Positions 25,382-33,444 of a DNA stretch of 64,000 nt are shown here, one piece after another. This DNA is from BJHL01 sp040378885 (GTDB lineage: Bacteria; Planctomycetota; Phycisphaerae; Phycisphaerales; UBA1924): the NCBI GenBank assembly GCA_046316615.1, contig JBKDAN010000053.1:161295-225294 (forward strand). Reading direction: 5' to 3'. The notes under the pieces were generated by a model. It searched no databases and was not told the DNA's origin. It saw only the letters and a list, made by a program, of their open reading frames with translations. Positions within the stretch are counted from its first letter, which is position 1, and each line of letters begins with the position of its first letter. Position numbers and translations under genes: made by a program.

Positions 25382-26602
25382 ATGGCAAGCCCACTCCGGT
25401 CGTCAGCTATTGTCGCACGTTCCCCGCGTCGCGTTGCTTCGATGCTCGCGTGCCTTTGCATGGGCAGCAGCGTGCTCTTGCTTGGCGCGTGCAGCGGTCC
25501 GCAGCACGTTTCGCTCGGCATGCTGCAGGGCGAAGCCGCGCCGCGATCAGTGACCAAGGCGGAGATCAGCGAAGCACTTGCGCGTGGATGTGAGATTCTG
25601 GTGGCTCGCCAGGCGGCGGAAGCCGAAGGTGGCCCCAAGGCCCAGTGGCCTTACGAAGGTGTGTATCGGGTGGGGGGCGAAATTCCGGTGGGCTATCGCG
25701 TCGGCGGCACGGCCATCTGCACTATCGCGCTGGCAAAGGCACCAGGCTACGAAACAGACGCCGCACGCGCCGAGGCGGTCGCTCGCGCGGTGGAGTACAT
25801 CTGCTCCGCTCGCAGCCATCCGCTCATGAGCGAGAGAGATTACACCGCAGGCTACGACGTGCGCGCGTGGGGATACATCTATGCGATTGAGTGTCTTGCG
25901 ACGCTCAAGCAGCTCAACCGCGTGCCCGAAGCGCACGCCCAGGCTGTCGACGACGCCATGAAGTGGTACATCGACGCGCTGAACAACGTGGAGATTCCGC
26001 AAGTGGGCGGCTGGAACTACGCCCGCCCGCGCGGCCGCGACACGGTGGCGCCACCGTCGCCTTTCATGACGGGGCCGGCCATTCAGGCGTTGTGGCGCGC
26101 CAAGGCGGCTGGCTACACCGTGGATGAAGCGATCATCGATCGTGCGCTCTCGTTCCTCGAGCGCTCCCGCGCGGAGTCGGGCAGTGTGGTGTATAGCGGC
26201 GACGCCACGGAGCGTTCGCGTGACCTTTCACCCGGCGCAGTCGGCCGCATGGTCGTAGTCGAAAGCACGCTTTCGCAGGCGGGTCGCAACAACCCGCGCG
26301 ATGTGCGCGGCGCGGTGGATGCGTTTATCGTGCACTGGGACTGGCTCAAGAAGCGCAAGCAGCAGACGGGCACGCACGTGCCGCCTTATGGGGTTGCGCC
26401 GTATTACTTCATGTTCGCGCACTACTACGCGGCGCAGGCGATTGAGCAGTTGCCCGCCGCCGAACGCCCGGAGTATCGCCGGCGCGTGAACGTGTTGCTG
26501 TTCAGCGTGCGCGAGGAAGACGGCTCGTGGAATGACCGCGTCTTTGATCGCAGCGCGTCGTACGGCACAGCAATGGCGATGATGGCGATGCAGGTGGAGT
26601 GA
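25382..26602 (+). CDS. Lipoprotein with prenyltransferase/squalene-oxidase-like (alpha/alpha-toroid) repeats
   Basis: 406 residues. A lipoprotein signal with lipobox LLGAC gives a mature lipid-modified Cys near residue 38. The rest is helical repeats of the terpenoid-cyclase/prenyltransferase toroid: ISEALARGCEILVARQ, ARAVEYICSARS, GYIYAIECLATLKQL, GGWNYARP, AIIDRALSFLERSRAESGSV, and a last GSWNDRVFDRSASYGTAMAM. The DxDD motif of squalene-hopene cyclases is not seen, so cyclisation is not claimed. Planctomycetes have many uncharacterised proteins of this fold. Start ATG 25382 gives the signal peptide directly. The gene diverges from the acyltransferase. It probably faces the periplasm. Confidence 0.75.
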   Translation: MASPLRSSAIVARSPRRVASMLACLCMGSSVLLLGACSGPQHVSLGMLQGEAAPRSVTKAEISEALARGCEILVARQAAEAEGGPKAQWPYEGVYRVGGEIPVGYRVGGTAICTIALAKAPGYETDAARAEAVARAVEYICSARSHPLMSERDYTAGYDVRAWGYIYAIECLATLKQLNRVPEAHAQAVDDAMKWYIDALNNVEIPQVGGWNYARPRGRDTVAPPSPFMTGPAIQALWRAKAAGYTVDEAIIDRALSFLERSRAESGSVVYSGDATERSRDLSPGAVGRMVVVESTLSQAGRNNPRDVRGAVDAFIVHWDWLKKRKQQTGTHVPPYGVAPYYFMFAHYYAAQAIEQLPAAERPEYRRRVNVLLFSVREEDGSWNDRVFDRSASYGTAMAMMAMQVE

Positions 26603-26709
26603 AAATGGCCGCCCTTGGGTGGCCCCGCCATTCCACGGCGGGGGCTCGCGCGGATGCTCGCACAAGGAGCACTCTGTTCATCGCGGCGGATCAGAGCAGA
26701 TCAACACGC

Positions 26710-27273
26710 TCAAGTGCCCACAACTTCGCCCGGCTTCTTGCTCGCCGGCAAGAGGCCCAGCAGCATGCACAGTGCCCCACCAGCCAACAGCCACACGCGC
26801 GTCGCGTCAGTCGTGGCGAGCTTGCGAAGCGTGGAATCAACCTTGGTCTGGACGGGCAGCACGACGGGCGGCGGTTCGAGAGCGGGGAAGACTGATGCCT
26901 GCACCGTGTTGTCCTGCACCGTGCCAGGGATCGCAGCGCGGTCAACAGGAATCTGGTTGAGCTGGCTGCTCGCCAGGCTCTGGACCAGGGCCGGCTGCTT
27001 CTCATCGAGTGCGGCCAGAAACTCTTTGTAGTTGTTCAGCCGTGCTTCGCGGTGCTTCTCAACCGCGAGCTGCTGATCACGCAGGTGGCGGGCTTCGTCC
27101 ACGTCATCCTGAGCGGCAACCAGCACCGTTGCTGCAACCAACGCCACCCCCGCGACCAGAAAGAGCCACGTGGGGTCAAAGAACACAGGTTGGTTCGTCT
27201 GCCTGTTCACGAATGGGCGAGTATCGACTGTTGTCGCCAACTCACATGAAACTTCAGAGTGATTGGCGGACAC
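26710..27273 (-). CDS. Two-helix membrane protein, function unknown
   Basis: 187 residues from GTG 27273. Two hydrophobic segments, DPTWLFLVAGVALVAATVLVAA near residue 35 and VWLLAGGALCMLLGLLPA near the end, flank a charged helical section (DEARHLRDQQLAVEKHREAR) and a Pro-rich linker (FPALEPPPVVLP). The layout suggests a hairpin-like protein with the middle portion on one side of the membrane. I recognise no family. It follows the VOC-domain gene by 69 bases on the same strand. The GTG start has no clear ribosome site and a later start would still keep both helices. Confidence 0.6.
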   Translation of the reverse strand: MSANHSEVSCELATTVDTRPFVNRQTNQPVFFDPTWLFLVAGVALVAATVLVAAQDDVDEARHLRDQQLAVEKHREARLNNYKEFLAALDEKQPALVQSLASSQLNQIPVDRAAIPGTVQDNTVQASVFPALEPPPVVLPVQTKVDSTLRKLATTDATRVWLLAGGALCMLLGLLPASKKPGEVVGT

Positions 27274-27342
27274 CCAAACACAATCCGAGCTTGTATTCGA
27301 TCGTGTCTGCGGGGAGCATGCGTGGCTCGCCCGTCAACTGAC

Positions 27343-27852
27343 TCATTTGGCGAAGGAACTGATGCGAAAGTAGTGACCATCGGGGTGTCGGATGCGGCAT
27401 TCGCGCACGCCCCAAGGCTCTGTCACCGGCGGCTGCACCACATCCACACCCGCGCGCTGAACGACGTCGAACGCCGCATCGCAGTCGTCAACCCACCAGC
27501 TCATCCAGGTCGCACCGATGTTGTCGTTGCGCGGATGAAAGCCGGGATCGCTCATGATCTGAGCGAGCGGGCGAGAATCTCTGGCGCCCTGCGCTCCACA
27601 GCAAAGAAAGATCTGCGGAGCCTGACGGCCAGCTTCGTTCACGCCGCACACGACGGAGCCGAATGTCGCAGGACCATGCGCGTTGTGCAGTGCGGCTTCT
27701 GCCATCAACCCGCCCTCATTCCACGTGAAGCCGCGTGTCCAACCCAGTCGCTCGAACCACGCGATGGACGCCGCCACATCAGTGACATTCAGGATTGGCG
27801 TGAGTGATTGGACGCGTATGCCTGGGCCGTGGGGCGACGACGATCTGGTCAT
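27343..27852 (-). CDS. Glyoxalase/bleomycin-resistance (VOC) superfamily protein
   Basis: 169 residues with the paired beta-alpha-beta3 modules of VOC proteins: SLTPILNVTDVAASIAWFER at the start, WMSWWVDDCDAAFDVVQRAG in the middle and RIRHPDGHYFRISSF at the C-terminus, the last being the usual DPDGN-type motif with a metal-ligand position. The family includes glyoxalases, dioxygenases and antibiotic-binding proteins; metal ligands are incomplete by eye, so activity is open. Its ATG overlaps the stop of the upstream gene in an ATGA arrangement, implying translational coupling to the beta-lactamase-fold protein. Confidence 0.82.
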   Translation of the reverse strand: MTRSSSPHGPGIRVQSLTPILNVTDVAASIAWFERLGWTRGFTWNEGGLMAEAALHNAHGPATFGSVVCGVNEAGRQAPQIFLCCGAQGARDSRPLAQIMSDPGFHPRNDNIGATWMSWWVDDCDAAFDVVQRAGVDVVQPPVTEPWGVRECRIRHPDGHYFRISSFAK

Positions 27853-29405
27853 TTGTCGTCCTCGGGTGTGACATCTTCCTTGGGGGCTTCCGCAGGAGCC
27901 TTGCCCGTGCGGATTGGCGAGACCGTTTCCATGTCTTCGCCTTCAACCTTGAAGTCCTCGCCAAGAATTTCGATCGCTCGTTCAGCCAGCGCGATGAAGC
28001 CTTCTTCGTCAGCTTCCGCCTCGGGTGAGTTCCAGACCGCGCTGAACGTGTAGAGCTTGCCATCTTGACGCTCCACGAGCCACACGCCGCTCATGACGCC
28101 CGGTTCCTTCGCGCCAACATATGCGGCCGACTTCCATACCTGGGGATCAAGGCCCACGCCCGTGCTGGCGCGAATCCACGGACTGATGAGCAGGGTCTCT
28201 TGCCGCACTTCAAGCTCACGCATGTGTTTCATGAGTTCGCACAACTGCTCGGCGCTGGCGAACCAGCCGATGTCGGCGACGCGAGGACTCTTGGCCCAAT
28301 TGGCGAGTTTGGCGACATCGGGCTTCACGGTGAACAGGCCGCTGGACGCGGTCAACATCGATCGCTGTTCATCATCTGTCGCGTCGACCCAGCGTGCGGG
28401 TGTCTCATCGCCGGCGAGTTTGAGTGCGAATGCCTCGCGCGTGGTGAGGAACGGCACGTTGAGCGCGGCATTATCGTTTCGAGCGTTGACCGATGCTTCG
28501 ACAGCTTCGCGCGAGATCGTTGTGACGATGTGATCTGTCGCGGTGTGATCATCGCCGGTCATCATCAGTTCTGCAAAGCGACGGATGGGATAGCCGCGGC
28601 CTGCAGCTTCGAGTTGCATGCGCCCGCCGCTCGAGCTGGGCAGGCTTTTGCGATCATCCGCAATCACCACGCGCGTGTCCCACGTGAGTTTGCCTTCTTC
28701 GATCTGCTCGACCAGCGCGTTGAGCACGTAGAGCCGCATCGTGCTCGCGATGTTCAGCGCGCGATGCTCTTCCTGTCCTGCAACCGGCAGCAGCTCAAGC
28801 GGACCATTGGGCTCTTTGGGATCGCGCGGCTGGATTTCATACACGCCGTAGGAGACGAGTCCGCCAAGCTTCTGCGCGTCATCGGCGAGTGGATCCCATT
28901 TGCCGTTACTGCCGCTGCCGCCGGGGTTGTTGCCACCCGCGGGCGCGAACCGCAGAATCGCGATTTTGCCGGTTCTGTCGTCGGTCATGAGCAGCACGGA
29001 AAGCGCGTTGGGCATGCCCACGCCCGTGATGATCGCGTCGACGCTGTCGTCGCGATCACCTGCGATGGCGCGCACAGCGACAATCTCTTTGCCTTCGTAG
29101 ACCTCTTCCTTGATCTCACGAAACGTGCCTTCAAGTTCTTCGACGGAGATGAAATCTAGAAACGCGTCGCTGCATCGCTCGCGAGCCTCCGTGACGTCCA
29201 CGTTGTTCAGGGCATCGAGTACCCATTGCAACTGCTTGCCGGCGGTGGTGGGCGGAATCTTCGCGCGGACGCTGCCGGGCATGAGTTCGTTCATCTCTTC
29301 ACGCGCGTCACGCAACTCGGGAGGTGGTCCGGCGAGCGTGCTTGTTGCGAGCAGGCAAGTCGCGGAGAGGCGGAGCAAGAGCGGAGAAACGCGGAGGAAG
29401 CGCAT
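27849..29405 (-). CDS. Exported serine beta-lactamase-fold protein with altered catalytic motif
   Basis: 518 residues from ATG 29405, with GGGAG upstream and a signal peptide ending TSTLAG. An N-terminal NTF2-like/DUF3887-type region of about 130 residues (WVLDALNNVDVTEARERCSD) is followed by a class-A beta-lactamase-like domain, an arrangement also known for the ORF12 protein of clavulanate clusters. The S-x-x-K motif reads STMR (Ser221, Arg224), so the general-base Lys is Arg. The SDN loop reads GDD at about 284-286 in MMTGDDHTATD. The KTG region is AYVGAKEPGVMSG. True beta-lactamase activity is therefore doubtful; another hydrolase or a binding role is possible. The frame continues open for a further 114 codons upstream, described separately. 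Its stop overlaps the VOC gene start. Confidence 0.75.
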   Translation of the reverse strand: MRFLRVSPLLLRLSATCLLATSTLAGPPPELRDAREEMNELMPGSVRAKIPPTTAGKQLQWVLDALNNVDVTEARERCSDAFLDFISVEELEGTFREIKEEVYEGKEIVAVRAIAGDRDDSVDAIITGVGMPNALSVLLMTDDRTGKIAILRFAPAGGNNPGGSGSNGKWDPLADDAQKLGGLVSYGVYEIQPRDPKEPNGPLELLPVAGQEEHRALNIASTMRLYVLNALVEQIEEGKLTWDTRVVIADDRKSLPSSSGGRMQLEAAGRGYPIRRFAELMMTGDDHTATDHIVTTISREAVEASVNARNDNAALNVPFLTTREAFALKLAGDETPARWVDATDDEQRSMLTASSGLFTVKPDVAKLANWAKSPRVADIGWFASAEQLCELMKHMRELEVRQETLLISPWIRASTGVGLDPQVWKSAAYVGAKEPGVMSGVWLVERQDGKLYTFSAVWNSPEAEADEEGFIALAERAIEILGEDFKVEGEDMETVSPIRTGKAPAEAPKEDVTPEDDK

Positions 29406-29747
29406 GAGGGAACTCCCGAGTGCAGGAGCAGGGTAGTGGCGATGGCCGCGCGGCCGTGACGCGGCCTGCGGTACGTGCACCGAGCAGGGAGCTGTTTGTG
29501 CGGGTGTGTGTTGGGCTGGTTCGGGTTTGGCTGGTTTGGGCTGCGCTGTAGTGGGTTGGGCTGGTGCGGGCGGCTGGGCCTGTTGCGACTGCTTGAGCTT
29601 CTCAATCGCGGCGGCGATGTGGGGCTGGCGGGTCCACCAGAGAATCTGTTCGTGGCGGAGATATCGATTGAAGGCAACTTGGCCCAGATCGAAGTTGCAG
29701 GCGCAGAGTTCGCGCAGCGTGTCGTGGTCGTAACTGGTGAGTTGCAT
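29406..29747 (-). other. In-frame upstream extension of the beta-lactamase-fold gene, possible alternate start or fused small domain
   Basis: The frame of the 27849-29405 gene continues without a stop to ATG 29747, which has a strong ribosome site (AAGGGGGAAAGAC). The added 114 residues are a compact, coding-looking segment (LRELCACNFDLGQVAFNRYL, ILWWTRQPHIAAAIEKLKQ) followed by a Pro/Gln/Ala linker. Read from 29747 the signal peptide would be internal. Either two proteins are made from two starts, or an upstream small gene lost its stop, or the segment is the N-terminus of one long protein. Confidence 0.5.
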
Positions 29748-30138
29748 GTCTTTCCCCCTTCGTGCTCACGGGCGATGACGCTGACAGACTGCCTGACAGT
29801 GACGACATCGCGTTGCGAAGAGATATACCAAAGCGGCAGGGAAAGGTTTGCAGAAAAATGGGCGTGTGCAACAGATGCGCGCACAAACCATGTCGAAGTG
29901 AGCAGATTTTTGTGGTCGGCTCAAGATTTGGGTGGCCTGTATCTGTTGAGGGCAGCGCGTGCGTGTGCTGCCGCGCGCTTGAGAGTGCGACTGTGCGTGA
30001 CGTGTGAAACTTCACACTCTGCTGCACACAAATAGTTTTTGCATGATCTGCAAGAAGTGTGCGCCGGCGCGCCAATGACTTTGTTCGCGAGGCTTGTGTC
30101 TCGCTCGAAACGATCACAAACATCAAAGCGAGATTTCC
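29748..30138. other. Divergent promoter region, no gene recognised
   Basis: It separates the leftward ATG at 29747 from the rightward ATG at 30139. No convincing coding frame. It contains a GGCAGC/GCTGCC hairpin near 29951-29972 and the palindrome at 30002-30017. Confidence 0.5.
30002..30017. promoter_or_regulatory. Candidate operator palindrome
   Basis: GTGTGAA and TTCACAC are separated by AC. The inner half-sites TGTGA and TCACA match those of CRP-family regulators but with four bases between them instead of six. It lies 120 bases upstream of the 30139 start. Not proven to be bound by anything. Confidence 0.3.
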
Positions 30139-31851
30139 ATGTCGTCCACGCGCACGCTCACGCTTTTTGCCGGCCTCACTTTTTCCGCCGCCTCCGCTCT
30201 GGCTCAAGGCACCCCGGGCCTGTGGTCACGCGGCTTCCTCCACACGCCCGATGCCGCCACCACCCTCACCGCGAGCGGCCCAGGCCGCGTTCGTGCCAGC
30301 AGCTCCGGCGGAGGCCTCGTACTCGCAACCTCCGTCCAATGGCCCTTCAGGCTCGGCGGCATTGTCACCTGCGACACTAGCAACCTCGATGCGCCCACGC
30401 CCGGCCTGCCCCAGCGCAGCATCTCCGCCACCTTCCACGATGGCTCCACGCAAATCGGCACGCTCATCGCTCGCGGCAAGCACTTCACGGGCCGCCCGCC
30501 GCTTGAGGTCAATCGCACGGTCGCCTGCGATTTCTCCTCCAACGGCGCAATCGCCGTCGAATGGCGCTGCATCGATGCGTCCGGCATCGTCCTAGCCCAA
30601 GGCGTCTCCAGCGGCCCCTTCCTCGAGTGCGATGACCTCAGCGACTACCCGCCCAGCGATGCATCCAGCTACGGCCTTGGTGCTGGCAAGGCCACCTTCA
30701 AAGAGTTCACCATCACCAAGAAGGTCGGCTCGGCCCGCGTCTACTCCACCACCGGTCCCGTGTTGGTCGCGGACGTCGCCACCATCAGCTTCCGTCCCAT
30801 CTGGTGCATCACTTCACCTTGCCCGGGCGATGGTCTTGGCATCAGCAACATGGACATCACCACCAGCAACCTCCCGCAACTCGAACTCAGCGATGCCGTG
30901 TGCAGTTGGTCCTGGGGCGAGTGCAACACCGGCAACAAAGGCTCTCGCCGCCTCACTCTCCACGCCACCGAAGGTACGAAGATCACCGAAGCTCCCCCCG
31001 CCGACCTCGATGGTGATGGCCAACTCGACAGCGTGATCGGCGCAGGCTCGGCGAGTGGCATCTCCGCGGGCGCAGTCGCTGGCATCGTCGTCGCTCGCCC
31101 CACACTCGCCCAAGATACTGAGCCCACCGGCATCAGCTTCAAGAAAAACTACGTCGGCCATGTCACCCTCATCAAGCAACGCACCGCCGCTGGCTTTACC
31201 AGTTCCATCACCACCCAGACTGACCCGCTGACCGGCCAAATGACCATCTCCCCTGACTTCTCCTCTGTCGGCAGCACTGAGTGGGAAGTCACTGGCTACG
31301 GCCCCAATGGCGAAGAGATCGGCAGCGCGTTCGCGTGCTGTGCAACCGGCATCTACCAGAACCTCTGCCCGCAGGGCAGCTATGCCAAGTGGGTCTTCTA
31401 CCCACCCCACTGGTACTTCCAAGGCTGCATCATCCCCAGCAACTTCACCCTCCCCAATGGCAACGTCCTCAGCGGCGTCACCAGCCTGCGCTTCGGCCCT
31501 GTCACCGGAGCCAGCCTGCTCAGCGATGTCGAGGAAATCGAAGTCCTTGACCAAGCGCCCGTCGATCCCGATGGCATCGCCACACCGATCCAAGTCGGCC
31601 AAATCGAAGTCATCACCGCTCCCCCCCTCGGCGCGCCATCCTGCGACACCATCGACTTCAACAACAACGGCGTCTTCCCCGAAGACCAAGATGTCGTCGA
31701 CTACTTCGACACTCTCGCCGGCGGCAACCCCGCAACCTGCGATGCCGCCCTGGGCTGCCAAGACATCGACTTCAACAACAACGGTGTCTTCCCCGAAGAC
31801 CAAGACGTGGTGGACTTCTTCAACGTGCTTGCTGGCGGCAACTGCCCGTGA
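30139..31851 (+). CDS. Secreted dockerin-tailed protein of unknown function
   Basis: 570 residues from ATG 30139, giving signal peptide MSSTRTLTLFAGLTFSAASA with cleavage near LAQ. The mature chain is Ser/Thr/Gly-rich and probably all-beta, with scattered Cys pairs, DPLTGQMTISPDFSSVG and a LDGDGQLDSV calcium-loop-like segment. I recognise no enzymatic family. It ends in two DFNNNGVFPEDQD repeats separated by a Cys-containing linker, each followed by LAGG. Its codon choice is noticeably richer in C-ending codons than most neighbours, as in the tail itself. It is followed by a strong terminator. Confidence 0.7.
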   Translation: MSSTRTLTLFAGLTFSAASALAQGTPGLWSRGFLHTPDAATTLTASGPGRVRASSSGGGLVLATSVQWPFRLGGIVTCDTSNLDAPTPGLPQRSISATFHDGSTQIGTLIARGKHFTGRPPLEVNRTVACDFSSNGAIAVEWRCIDASGIVLAQGVSSGPFLECDDLSDYPPSDASSYGLGAGKATFKEFTITKKVGSARVYSTTGPVLVADVATISFRPIWCITSPCPGDGLGISNMDITTSNLPQLELSDAVCSWSWGECNTGNKGSRRLTLHATEGTKITEAPPADLDGDGQLDSVIGAGSASGISAGAVAGIVVARPTLAQDTEPTGISFKKNYVGHVTLIKQRTAAGFTSSITTQTDPLTGQMTISPDFSSVGSTEWEVTGYGPNGEEIGSAFACCATGIYQNLCPQGSYAKWVFYPPHWYFQGCIIPSNFTLPNGNVLSGVTSLRFGPVTGASLLSDVEEIEVLDQAPVDPDGIATPIQVGQIEVITAPPLGAPSCDTIDFNNNGVFPEDQDVVDYFDTLAGGNPATCDAALGCQDIDFNNNGVFPEDQDVVDFFNVLAGGNCP

Positions 31852-32177
31852 CCGGTGCGACCGGCGAAGCCAGCCGTAAAGCGATAAAGCGAAAAGCGAT
31901 ACACCAATAAATGCTGAGAAAGCCGGGCCCGAGCAACCGCTCGGGCCCGTTTTCATTTGCGAGCCAAGCGATTGATCCTCGACCTGACCGCCCGCTTTCT
32001 GAGGCCGCGCTGCCTCATCGGCATCCTTCACCGGCCCGATGGGCCCAACCACATGCCGCAGCTTCGTGCGATTCCCATTGACAATCAGGGAATCGCAGTT
32101 ATCTTGAGCTACACGCAAAAAACGCGGCCGCGCAGCGGCGAGTATTGGTTCGTGGATGGAAGTCCGGGGAGAACGAC
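31852..32177 (+). other. Intergenic region between two dockerin-tailed genes
   Basis: It holds the 31924-31953 terminator and then about 220 bases with no recognised gene. The last part supplies the leader and ribosome site (GGGGAGA at 32166-32172) of the next gene. Confidence 0.6.
31924..31953 (+). terminator. Rho-independent terminator (copy 1 of a duplicated 3' segment)
   Basis: Perfect stem CGGGCCCGAGC / GCTCGGGCCCG, loop AACC, then TTTT. The same stem with nearly the same flanks recurs at 33344-33376. Confidence 0.9.
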
Positions 32178-33275
32178 GTGTCCGTAAAGTCCTTCATCAA
32201 CGTGGCCGCGCTCGCGGCCGTTATCGGCTTAGGCGCATCGTTCGCCTCCGCCCAGATCACCATCCCCACCGTCTCCATCGGCAACCCGGGTAACGCGGCA
32301 GACTCCACCGGCTACGGCTCGGTGGCGTACACGTACAACATCGGCACCACCGAAGTGACCAACGCGCAGTACGCGGCGTTCCTCAACGCCGTAGCCACGA
32401 CGGACACCAATGCTCTTTATAACAACAGCATGGCAGGGCCGTTCGGCGGCATCACCCGTTCTGGCTCGCCGGGGTCGTACACCTACGCAACTGTCAGCGG
32501 GCGGGCGAACAACCCCGTGAACTTCGTTTCGTTCTGGGATGCGTGCCGCTTCGCCAACTGGCTGCACAACGGTCAGCCGACGGGCGCGCAGAACAACGCC
32601 ACCACCGAGACCGGCGCGTACACGCTCACCTTGAGCGGCACCAACGCCAACACCATCACCCGCAACGCGGGCTGGCTGTGGGCCGTGACCAGCGAGAACG
32701 AGTGGTACAAGGCTGCGTACCACCAGCCCGCCAGCGCGGGCGGCGACGCCGACAACTACTGGCTCTACCCCACGTCGAGCAACAACGTGCCCACGACGGC
32801 GCAGGCGAACTTCGGCGGCGCCATCGGCAACACCAGGCCCGTCGGCTCGTACGCGGCCAACTATTACGGCGTCTCGGACACGGGCGGAAACCTGATCGAA
32901 TGGAACGAGGCGATCATTGGCTCTACACAGCGCGGGCTTCGGGGCGGAACATTCCAACTCGATGCCAGCTTTATGCGGCCCACGCTGCGCAACTTCGGCG
33001 ACCCGAACTTTGGTTTCAACGATGCCGGGTTTCGTGTCTCCCAGCGCCCGGCCCCATCTCCAGTCTGCGACGACATCGACGTCAACAACAACAGCGTCTT
33101 TCCCGAAGATCAAGATGTGATTGACTTCTTCGACGTGCTTGCTGGCGGCAACCCCGCGACGTGCGACCCCGTCCAAGGCTGCAACGACATCGACTTCAAC
33201 AACAACGGCGTCTTCCCCGAAGACCAAGACGTCATCGACTTCTTCAACGTGCTCGCTGGCGGCGCATGCCCGTAA
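32178..33275 (+). CDS. Secreted SUMF1/formylglycine-generating-enzyme-fold protein with dockerin-like tail
   Basis: 365 residues from GTG 32178, selected because GGGGAGA is six bases upstream and it gives signal peptide SVKSFINVAALAAVIGLGAS ending ASAQ. The body has the SUMF1 fold pattern: GTTEVTNAQYAAFLNAV, NPVNFVSFWDACRFANWLHN, WAVTSENEWYKAAYHQP, NYYGVSDTGGNLIEWNEAI and LRGGTFQLDASF. The Cys pair of true formylglycine-generating enzymes after RGG is missing, so sulfatase activation is unlikely; non-catalytic or ligand-binding use is more plausible. The tail has two calcium-loop repeats (DVNNNSVFPEDQD, DFNNNGVFPEDQD). The region after its stop duplicates that after the preceding gene. Confidence 0.82.
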   Translation: MSVKSFINVAALAAVIGLGASFASAQITIPTVSIGNPGNAADSTGYGSVAYTYNIGTTEVTNAQYAAFLNAVATTDTNALYNNSMAGPFGGITRSGSPGSYTYATVSGRANNPVNFVSFWDACRFANWLHNGQPTGAQNNATTETGAYTLTLSGTNANTITRNAGWLWAVTSENEWYKAAYHQPASAGGDADNYWLYPTSSNNVPTTAQANFGGAIGNTRPVGSYAANYYGVSDTGGNLIEWNEAIIGSTQRGLRGGTFQLDASFMRPTLRNFGDPNFGFNDAGFRVSQRPAPSPVCDDIDVNNNSVFPEDQDVIDFFDVLAGGNPATCDPVQGCNDIDFNNNGVFPEDQDVIDFFNVLAGGACP

Positions 33276-33343
33276 GCCTCGCCGAAGCGGGCGAGTAACG
33301 CGATACACCTGCAAAGCGATAAAGCAATAAATGCTGAGAAGCC

Positions 33344-33376
33344 CGGGCCCGAGCAACTGCTCGGGCCCGTTCTTTT
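33344..33376 (+). terminator. Rho-independent terminator (copy 2 of the duplicated 3' segment)
   Basis: Stem CGGGCCCGAGC / GCTCGGGCCCG with loop AACT, then TTCTTTT. The preceding AATAAATGCTGAGAA is shared with copy 1. Confidence 0.88.
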
Positions 33377-33444
33377 GTTGCAAGGTCTGGTAGTGAGTGT
33401 GGCGTCGCGAAGAACAGTGCCAAGCCGGACGCTGGTGTGCGCAG

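Noticed and set aside
26600..26650. A terminator formed by CCCCGCC/GGCGGGG near 26623-26643
   Set aside because: The stem is short and lacks a T run on either strand. It may be a weak relative of the GC-rich palindrome family, but the match is too poor to claim.
29475..30035. A plus-strand open frame rich in Gly/Trp/Leu over the beta-lactamase-fold gene's upstream segment
   Set aside because: It is the complement of a Pro/Gln repeat on the minus strand and looks like a compositional artefact.
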